Shown one piece after another: positions 5,310 through 10,420 of a stretch of 10,420 nucleotides of DNA. Every line of letters begins with the position of its first letter. Positions within the stretch are counted from its first letter, which is position 1. This DNA is from Stramenopiles sp. TOSAG23-3 (Eukaryota > Sar), in contig LT642820.1 of the NCBI GenBank assembly GCA_900128585.1, positions 1 to 10,420 of the forward strand. The letters are read 5' to 3'. Both the position numbers and the translations under genes were made by a program. The notes under the pieces are model-generated. The model did not search any database and was not told where the DNA came from. It saw only the letters and a list, made by a program, of their open reading frames with translations.

Positions 5310-8093
5310 TTACCGATCGAATTTGTCCAACGCAGCCAAGCGTTCGTTTTCAACGTCCATGTTGCCCCCGTTGGCAACGGCGGAAACGCCATAGGCGGGC
5401 GGAGCCCCACCGTACGATTGCCTGGGGGCATCGTACGCACTCGCACTGCTTTGGGACCCACCGTAGGTAGGCAGGGGAGGGTTGCCTTGGCCGGTGTTAT
5501 AGCTTGGGACGGAGTCGTATGATGGGGGTACGGTGTGCCCACTTATTGGGGGCGGTGCAAACGAGGAGACCTGCGGTGGGGAATACGCAGGTACGTCGCT
5601 GGCGAACGACGGGGGCGGCGCCGTCGGCGCAGCGCCATAAGGTGGCGGCGCATACTGTTGGCCGCCGCGCCCCATGTTCTGCAATTGCATGGCAAGCTCC
5701 GCGTCTTTCGCCATCTGGTCCGCTCGAGCGGCCTCCTCCCGGGCCTCCGTGGACTTTGAACGTTCCAGGGATTTAGCAAACGCCGCGTCCGCTTCCATCT
5801 GCACGTATGCACGGCTCTGCGCCTCGATGGAGTTCGCCAAGTCCTCGACCTCCATTCTGCGCCCTTGGCAAAAGTCCCTTGTGGTCTGGAGCAGCTGCTG
5901 AAGGTGCCTGATCATGTCGGAGTAAAATGTTTCGCCCTGCTTGACCTTTTCGTAGATGTCCATGTAGCAGTCGATGGCACGATTGATTCCGTCCAGTACG
6001 ACTTCCCGATGCTTCGTGTTGGGGTCTTTCCCTTTCAACTGCTGGAACTCTACGTTTTGCACCTTTATGGAGTCCAACAGCTCCGTTTGCAGCTTCATGC
6101 TACGGCCAATGTCTCCCCGTTGTGGCTGAAACTTGCTCTTTTCAAAGTCGAACAAGGACGCCGCGTGGGCGTCGGTCCACTCGTTGTGCAGGTCGTTGGA
6201 GGTCCCGCAACCTGCCTTCATGAGCGCCGCCACGATGTTGTCCGAACCCACGGAGCCCTTCAACTCCCTCAGCAGGGCGCTGCGTTCCGCAAGATTTGTG
6301 CTCAACTCTTTCAGCGTGGCGACCAGTTTCTTCCGAACCGGGGCCGCAGCGGCGACCGTGTTTACGGTCATGGGAGGCATCTTCGACGCTAGCTCGCCCC
6401 GCGTCTTTCCCAACAGCTTCAATATTCCCCCGTTGTCCTCTAGCAGCTTGCCCACGAAGGCGTCGGACGGCCCGACGCTCTCCAGCAAATTCTCGTAGTT
6501 CGTCAGGTCGTTCATCAAGTCAACGTTCACCGAGCTGCTTGGGGCCAACAAGGACCATTGCTGGTGCTGCTCCGAGGCCCGGCGCGTCGAATCATCCGCT
6601 GCCTCGGCCTCGAGCGCAGCCCGAACTTGCTGAAGCAACGATCGCGCCTCCTGCGCAGCCTGAGAGTTTCGCCCCAACGTTTGCGCCAACGCAGCCACTC
6701 CCCCCTTTACGCCATTGACTTCCTGCACCCTGCCCCACACGCTGTCGGGCAGGCCCACGGACTGGATCTGCGCTTCCACCGCGGCCGGAAGCCCCAACGA
6801 CGCCAGGACTTCCCTGGCCGAGTGGCTGCTCCTGTTGCACTGCTTCTCTACTTCTGTCAACATCGTGGACAGCTGCGACTCGTACTCCAGGGCCGCCTTT
6901 CGAACGACCCCTGGGATCATGGTGCGAAACAGGTCGGCGTTGAGGTCCTCCGCGGTGAGCCTGTTCCCGCCGGTGCCGAGGGGGATGGTGTCCGGGACGA
7001 TCGCCTTCGCGATCGCCTTCCCCTCGATCGTAGGCAGCGCGCTCTCGTCTGGGATTGACTCGCAGTATATCAGCTCGTTGTCCTCCTCTCGCTCTTTCTT
7101 TCGCGCCTTAATCTTGCTCAGCAGCCCGCTCACGTTGGAGCGCTCGGGGTGGCCGATCTTGCTCCCTTTCGCCTGCGTCTCCACCATTGCCAGCTCGGAC
7201 TCCCGCTCTGCCTTGGCCAGGCAGGCTATCTCCATGCCGTACCCCGCCCCCGTTTTCTCCGCGTTCGCGTGGACGACCTCGCTCTGCTTGTACCACGCCG
7301 CAGACGCGTAGCAGTGCTTCTGGAGCTTTATGTGGTTGATCCACACGCCACTCAGCACGCTGGCCAACGACGTGTTGGTCGCTATCTTGAGCGCTTTGGA
7401 AAACAGCGTCTCCGTTTCTGCGGCCAGCTTGGCGCAAAGGCTGGATTTCATTTTCTCGTTTCCCCGGGTCAGTTTCGCCGCCGGCGTTTCCAAGCACTTT
7501 TTGTAAAACAGCGCCTGGGCCTGGGCCAGCATCAGGTCTATGATCATCTGCAGCCCCTCCAGCGACAGGTCGGACGACGTAGCCCCCTTCATTTGCGGGC
7601 ACACCGAATCCTTTATTGCGCCGAACACGCCGGCGGCCTGTTGGAAGTGCTTGGCGCTAACTTTGAGGACGTCGAGGCCCGCGGCGCTGTCCCGGTCGCA
7701 GTTGAGCCCTGCAATGCTGTGCGCCGCCCCAAGGTTAAAGAGCACGCTCCCAAGCTCGTAGGTGAGGCTGTACTGGGTGACCTTTTTCTTCGGTTTGAAC
7801 GCGTCGCCCCACTGAAAACTCAGCTGGACGCCGTTCTTGCTCTCTCCGACGGGGAACTTGTCTCTCATCATCAAAATTTGCCTCGCGTACCTGCTCAGTA
7901 AGTTTATGGAGAGTTCGGTGCTAGGGCTCTGGGACGAAGCGACCTTCAGCACTTCCGTCCGCATCGAGTTCAGTTTCTTTATGCTCTCCTCTACGGTCGA
8001 ATCCGCAACGTCCGTGAAGTGTTTCTTTATGTATGACCCCAACGAGTCGGAAAAGTCCAGCTTCGTCGACTCTTTCAACGGCACGGCGAGCAT
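5310..8093 (-). CDS. ALIX/PDCD6IP homologue: BRO1 domain, V domain, proline-rich tail
   Basis: The 927-residue protein matches the whole ALIX architecture. ALIX is a cytoplasmic adaptor that links cargo to ESCRT-III (CHMP4/Snf7) in endosomal sorting, membrane repair, budding and cytokinesis. The BRO1 domain covers about 1-375: SYELGSVLFNLGAAHS-like signature at 109-126 and LIYCESIPDE (341-350), equivalent to the conserved FIYNDRVPD stretch of animal ALIX. The V domain runs about 385-760, with VLASLGLPAAVE (429-440) and GETFYSDM (720-727) closely matching animal ALIX. A charged linker (760-810) holds two MIU-like motifs. The tail (812-905) is rich in Pro, Tyr and Ser, with PTAP at 823-826 and PPxY at 816-819, 856-859 and 898-901. 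Animal ALIX has about 870 residues, so the length fits. I place the start at 8093, in the strong context ACCACCATG; the frame is open ten codons further upstream but has no ATG there. Codons are very GC-rich. HD-PTP and Rim20/PalA are less likely because no phosphatase domain is present and the V-domain match is close. Confidence 0.95.
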   Translation of the reverse strand: MLAVPLKESTKLDFSDSLGSYIKKHFTDVADSTVEESIKKLNSMRTEVLKVASSQSPSTELSINLLSRYARQILMMRDKFPVGESKNGVQLSFQWGDAFKPKKKVTQYSLTYELGSVLFNLGAAHSIAGLNCDRDSAAGLDVLKVSAKHFQQAAGVFGAIKDSVCPQMKGATSSDLSLEGLQMIIDLMLAQAQALFYKKCLETPAAKLTRGNEKMKSSLCAKLAAETETLFSKALKIATNTSLASVLSGVWINHIKLQKHCYASAAWYKQSEVVHANAEKTGAGYGMEIACLAKAERESELAMVETQAKGSKIGHPERSNVSGLLSKIKARKKEREEDNELIYCESIPDESALPTIEGKAIAKAIVPDTIPLGTGGNRLTAEDLNADLFRTMIPGVVRKAALEYESQLSTMLTEVEKQCNRSSHSAREVLASLGLPAAVEAQIQSVGLPDSVWGRVQEVNGVKGGVAALAQTLGRNSQAAQEARSLLQQVRAALEAEAADDSTRRASEQHQQWSLLAPSSSVNVDLMNDLTNYENLLESVGPSDAFVGKLLEDNGGILKLLGKTRGELASKMPPMTVNTVAAAAPVRKKLVATLKELSTNLAERSALLRELKGSVGSDNIVAALMKAGCGTSNDLHNEWTDAHAASLFDFEKSKFQPQRGDIGRSMKLQTELLDSIKVQNVEFQQLKGKDPNTKHREVVLDGINRAIDCYMDIYEKVKQGETFYSDMIRHLQQLLQTTRDFCQGRRMEVEDLANSIEAQSRAYVQMEADAAFAKSLERSKSTEAREEAARADQMAKDAELAMQLQNMGRGGQQYAPPPYGAAPTAPPPSFASDVPAYSPPQVSSFAPPPISGHTVPPSYDSVPSYNTGQGNPPLPTYGGSQSSASAYDAPRQSYGGAPPAYGVSAVANGGNMDVENERLAALDKFDR

Positions 8094-8192
8094 GGTGGTT
8101 GAACAAGAAGAAAAGAAGAGCAAGGTACAACAAACAAATACACGGAAAGACAGTCCTTCTCGTTTCGTTCACAACGATTGAAAACGGAAGGG

Positions 8193-8200
8193 TTTAAAAA
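8193..8200 (-). promoter_or_regulatory. Candidate TATA-like element for the ALIX gene
   Basis: TTTTTAAA reads on the - strand about 100 bases upstream of the ATG at 8093, just where the GC-richer leader gives way to AT-rich spacer. No ATG lies between it and the start codon on that strand. The match to TATA is loose. Confidence 0.25.
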
Positions 8201-8525
8201 TCGAACAAATAATGGAAAAAATCTATCATTAAACGTCTTCTTAAATTTTAAACGAAACTTTTCATGGTAATAATACATACCATACCGTTCAAGGACTGTA
8301 TTTAGAACCATGCATCTCTCTTTACTTCTCCTTTCTCTACTATTATATTATTATCATAAAATAGATTATTAATAAAAAATGTTTTTTTTTTTTACTTCTT
8401 TTTTTTCTATGCTATTCATATATATTATATTTCAATCCTCCATCTTCTTCAACATAAATTTTTTAGTCTAAAAAATAGAAGAATAATCCTTCTTCATCAT
8501 CAATCCAACCACCAAAAAAAAACAA

Positions 8526-8660
8526 AAAAGAAGAAGAAGAAGACAAAGAAGAAGAAGAAGAAGAGAGAAGAAGAGAGAAGAAGAAGAAGAAAAGAAGAAG
8601 AAGAAGACAAAAGAAGAAGAAGAAGAAGAAGAAGAAGAAAAATGAGGGAGGAGGAGATAT
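8526..8660. repeat. Polypurine microsatellite, mainly (GAA)n/(GAGA)n
   Basis: About 135 bases are nearly all A and G on the + strand, built from AAG/GAA triplets interspersed with GAGAGAAG and AAAAG units, with only isolated C (8543, 8608) and T (8643) interruptions. It lies in the middle of the divergent spacer, roughly 430-570 bases from the ALIX start and 330-460 from the cupin start. Long GAA/TTC tracts are known to form triplex structures in vitro. Confidence 0.92.
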
Positions 8661-8683
8661 GATTGTTATTTTATATTTTATTA

Positions 8684-8697
8684 TTAGCTATAGCTAA
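8684..8697. repeat. 14-bp perfect palindrome TTAGCTATAGCTAA
   Basis: The sequence equals its own reverse complement over 14 bases, and the next flanking pair does not match. It could be a dimeric protein-binding site in the divergent promoter, or chance in AT-rich DNA. Confidence 0.5.
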
Positions 8698-8885
8698 AAT
8701 ATATTATACCAAGAAGGGGGTTTATCGATCATCAGTTGATTGAATATTTTATTTTTAAAAAAGATACATAGTTTTATATTATGAAATAATATAGAATTAA
8801 AGAATAGAATACATATAATAATATTGAAAGAAAGTTATCGTCTAGATAATAAAACTATTGAATGAATTTCGTTATTAAAATATCA

Positions 8886-8897
8886 TATAATAAAAGG
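8886..8897 (+). promoter_or_regulatory. Candidate TATA box for the cupin oxygenase gene
   Basis: TATAATAAAAGG lies about 92-103 bases upstream of the ATG at 8989. Composition shifts from AT-rich to GC-rich about 25-35 bases downstream (near 8,922), where a transcription start would be expected for a TATA promoter. No ATG occurs between the element and 8989. Confidence 0.35.
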
Positions 8898-8988
8898 ATT
8901 CATAGATAGATCATCTAGTATTACGTGTGGGTTGGTTTGGCAGAAACCAACACCTACCCGCAACACCCACCCACCACCCCGACCACAA

Positions 8989-10020
8989 ATGGCGTGGAAA
9001 GGTCGTGGGGCATTGGCTGTTGCCATCCTCGCAGTGGTACTGGTGCCGCTCCTTGCGCTTCTCGCTGGGTGGTACGTTGTGGTGTGGACGGCGCCATATG
9101 CTGTACCAAACCTAAAGATAAAGGTGGTAGAAGGCTCGGGGCGGGATGCTCTTGTGTCTGGGCTGGCAGAGGCCGTGAAAGAGGGGCGCCCCCTTTTGGT
9201 ACGCAACGGGGTCAGCCACTGGCCAGCGTTCAAGAAGTGGAAGGATCTGGCGTACTTGGAGGACACGGTGGGGAAGAACGAGCCTGTGGTGCTTCAAACC
9301 GGCGTCCAAGAGCAGCGAAACATTCCGTTCGTCGAAACCACGTTCCATGCGTTCGTCGAGTGGTTGAAGGGCCACCCTGGGCTGGAGGATGTTCGCGAGT
9401 ACCAGCAGCTCACGGGGCTGCTGTACTACATAGCGGAAGAGTTCGACTTTTTGGAAAGAAAACCGAAACTGTACGAGGACTTGAACAATTTGACGGATTT
9501 TGACCAGCTCTCCAAAAACATGGTCGGAGGGAACAAGTTTGGCAATTTTGAAACAGCCTTTTGGATGGGTGGGGCCGGTGCGCGGACTGGCTGGCACTAC
9601 GATTACGACTATTCCTTCAACGTCCTTTGCCATTTGAAGGGGGAAAAGCGGGTGTACCTTGCCAGCCCTACCGAGTCCAAACACCTCTACCCCTCGACGG
9701 ACAGGTTCGACCCGGGCGCCATCTTGTCGTCCGTTAACTTCTGGGAACCGGACAATTCGACGTACCCTTTGTACAGAAATATTCAAGTAGAAGAGGTGAA
9801 CGTTCGGCCCGGGGATGCCTTTTTTATACCCGCAGGGTACTGGCACGCCGTAGAGAGCCTGTCTACGTCGATATCGGTGTCCGTCCGAATGATGCCAAAG
9901 TACTTGTGGGCGATCAATGGCGTCGACCGCCTGTTGGAAACTCTCCACTACTTGAATTTGTACAACCCAAAGAAAGGAAGTGTAGAAAAAGGCGAACGGG
10001 TCAAAGTTCGGGAATTGTGA
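8989..10020 (+). CDS. Membrane-anchored JmjC/cupin_8 2-oxoglutarate-Fe(II) oxygenase-like protein
   Basis: The 343-residue protein starts with a short basic stretch (MAWKGRG) and a hydrophobic helix at about 8-33, a signal anchor or uncleaved signal, so the rest should face the ER/Golgi lumen or the outside. Two N-glycosylation sequons (N167-L-T, N256-S-T) fit that. The cupin fold is recognisable: LVRNGVSHWPAF (70-81), typical of cupin_8 proteins; the HxD iron motif at H203-Y-D205, preceded by T200; a Lys-rich strand KGEKRVYL (217-224), with K220 as likely 2-oxoglutarate ligand; RPGDAFFIPAGYWH (273-286), with H286 as distal iron ligand. The family hydroxylates or demethylates proteins; the substrate cannot be told. 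All metal ligands are present, so activity is plausible. The spacing from H203 to K220 is 17 residues, two more than in FIH. The start is the first ATG after the candidate TATA box; the frame is open upstream but without ATG. The gene ends in TGA. Confidence 0.92.
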   Translation: MAWKGRGALAVAILAVVLVPLLALLAGWYVVVWTAPYAVPNLKIKVVEGSGRDALVSGLAEAVKEGRPLLVRNGVSHWPAFKKWKDLAYLEDTVGKNEPVVLQTGVQEQRNIPFVETTFHAFVEWLKGHPGLEDVREYQQLTGLLYYIAEEFDFLERKPKLYEDLNNLTDFDQLSKNMVGGNKFGNFETAFWMGGAGARTGWHYDYDYSFNVLCHLKGEKRVYLASPTESKHLYPSTDRFDPGAILSSVNFWEPDNSTYPLYRNIQVEEVNVRPGDAFFIPAGYWHAVESLSTSISVSVRMMPKYLWAINGVDRLLETLHYLNLYNPKKGSVEKGERVKVREL

Positions 10021-10095
10021 GCGTTGGTGGTGGCAGGCAGATGACAAATCTTTGACAAATCCAGCTCAGTACCTGAACGTTTGATAAAACCTTTT

Positions 10096-10101
10096 ATTAA
10101 A
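10096..10101 (+). terminator. Candidate poly(A) signal ATTAAA of the cupin gene
   Basis: ATTAAA, the commonest variant of the poly(A) signal, lies 76 bases past the TGA, followed by T-rich sequence near 10,112-10,150. Position is right; the AT-rich context makes chance possible. Confidence 0.35.
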
Positions 10102-10187
10102 TTTAATTTATAGTCTTTCTTCTTCTCCTTCGCCTTTTTTTTTAGTTATTTTATATATACTAAAGCCTTATTTACACACTCTAATAA

Positions 10188-10195
10188 TATAAAAT
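10188..10195 (+). promoter_or_regulatory. Candidate TATA box for a possible next gene
   Basis: TATAAAAT lies about 100 bases upstream of the ATG at 10293, a spacing like that of the candidate elements before the other genes. No ATG lies between. It is meaningful only if the partial frame at 10293 is a gene. Confidence 0.22.
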
Positions 10196-10292
10196 ACTGG
10201 AATATTTATTATCTTTTTATTAAATTACTGTACAACCGCCGGGTACCCTCGTATAATACACGACATAGCATCAACTTAAAGAATCCCATAAG

Positions 10293-10420
10293 ATGACCAA
10301 CACCCGCACCCCCCGAAGGACAAACCAACCACGCTGTGCTACCACTGTGGATTCTACCGTACTACTTTTATTATTAAAAACAAATACAACGGTAGTACGC
10401 GTAGTATTTTTGATTTATAC
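10293..10420 (+). CDS. Possible 5' end of a gene cut by the window edge
   Basis: An ATG at 10293, with A at -3, opens a frame that runs for 42 codons to the last base without a stop. The first part (MTNTRTPRRTNQPRCATT) is basic and polar; the following part contains LLLLLK and is hydrophobic, which could be read as the start of a signal anchor, but it is encoded by AT-rich DNA that may equally be non-coding. The local rise in GC just before and after the ATG and the TATA-like string 100 bases upstream favour a gene. No family can be named, and 42 open codons can arise by chance. Confidence 0.22.
   Translation, partial: MTNTRTPRRTNQPRCATTVDSTVLLLLLKTNTTVVRVVFLIY
10358..10399. repeat. 8-bp inverted repeat near the right edge
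   Basis: CGTACTAC at 10358-10365 is the reverse complement of GTAGTACG at 10392-10399, with 26 AT-rich bases between. The right arm runs into the palindrome TACGCGTA (10396-10403). It may be a weak hairpin or chance, and it lies inside the possible partial frame. Confidence 0.45.

Larger units (their letters stand above)
8094..8988. other. Divergent promoter region between the ALIX and cupin genes
   Basis: The 895-base spacer separates two genes transcribed away from each other and must carry both promoters. It is very AT-rich (8 of 60 bases G or C at 8761-8820) except for a pyrimidine-poor leader next to each gene. It contains T runs near 8382-8410, the polypurine GAA tract at 8526-8660, a 14-bp perfect palindrome TTAGCTATAGCTAA at 8684-8697 and a small hairpin TATATTAT-GAA-ATAATATA at 8775-8793. 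The C/A-rich stretch at about 8947-8988 is probably the 5' leader of the cupin gene. No coding sequence is visible. Confidence 0.75.
10021..10292. other. 3' flank of the cupin gene and AT-rich spacer
   Basis: The first 60 bases after the stop remain mixed in composition and contain TGACAAATC twice (10042-10050 and 10053-10061). AT-rich DNA follows. A GC-richer patch begins near 10,217. No RNA gene is apparent: I looked for a tRNA TΨC-like GGTTCGA and saw none. Confidence 0.6.

Noticed and set aside
7149-7901. 250-codon + strand frame opposite the BRO1 domain
   Set aside because: The - strand carries an unmistakable BRO1 domain here; long antisense frames are expected where codons are GC-rich.
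8094-8123. Ten extra N-terminal codons on the ALIX protein
   Set aside because: It would start at TTG. The ATG at 8093 has a strong context, and the BRO1 domain begins right after it.
8932-8988. Nineteen extra N-terminal codons on the cupin protein
   Set aside because: The extension has no ATG; it would need a TTG start, which is not expected in eukaryotic nuclear genes. It is better read as 5' leader.
9112-10047. 311-codon open frame on the - strand opposite the cupin gene
   Set aside because: It mirrors the coding frame of a GC-rich gene whose + strand product has clear cupin motifs. The antisense product shows no domain, and its nominal start lies outside any promoter-like sequence.
1-10420. 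CRISPR array, transposon, viral insertion or tRNA gene
   Set aside because: No regularly spaced repeats with unique spacers, no transposase or integrase or capsid-like product, no terminal inverted repeats with target duplications, and no cloverleaf-like sequence was seen.

Overview
This window looks like nuclear DNA from a unicellular eukaryote (a protist or alga; I cannot place the lineage). The evidence is an ESCRT-associated ALIX/BRO1 protein and a membrane-anchored JmjC-type protein, ATG starts without Shine-Dalgarno sequences, AT-rich intergenic DNA full of microsatellites and homopolymer runs, and candidate TATA and poly(A) elements. Four complete genes are visible and each reads as one uninterrupted frame, so this stretch is intron-poor. 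They end in TAA, TAG, TAA and TGA, which fits the standard code. Composition changes sharply at gene edges: a 60-base sample inside the ALIX gene is about 70% GC, one in the intergenic DNA near 8,780 is about 13% GC.

Layout. 1-647: low-complexity, apparently non-coding DNA starting inside an 8-bp tandem repeat. 648-1469 (+): a seven-TM protein of the TMEM198/TM7SF3-like type. 1470-1936: convergent spacer with two short direct-repeat pairs. 1937-4645 (-): a 902-residue basic protein I do not recognise, with cysteine motifs near its C-terminus and a 12-codon upstream ORF whose stop overlaps its start codon. 4646-5309: spacer with a T-rich tract. 5310-8093 (-): an ALIX/PDCD6IP homologue with BRO1 domain, V domain and a proline-rich tail carrying PTAP and three PPxY motifs. 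8094-8988: divergent spacer with a long GAA-type polypurine tract. 8989-10020 (+): a 2-oxoglutarate/Fe(II) oxygenase-like cupin (JmjC/cupin_8) behind an N-terminal membrane anchor. 10021-10420: 3' flank and possibly the first 42 codons of another gene running off the window.

There is no sign of an operon, defence island or mobile element. The genes look like unrelated housekeeping or accessory genes. The observations most worth a second look are the combination of late-domain and ubiquitin-binding-like motifs in the ALIX tail, the orphan cysteine-motif protein with its overlapping uORF, and the probable secretory-pathway location and unusual motif spacing of the cupin oxygenase. I see no clearly new multi-gene system.
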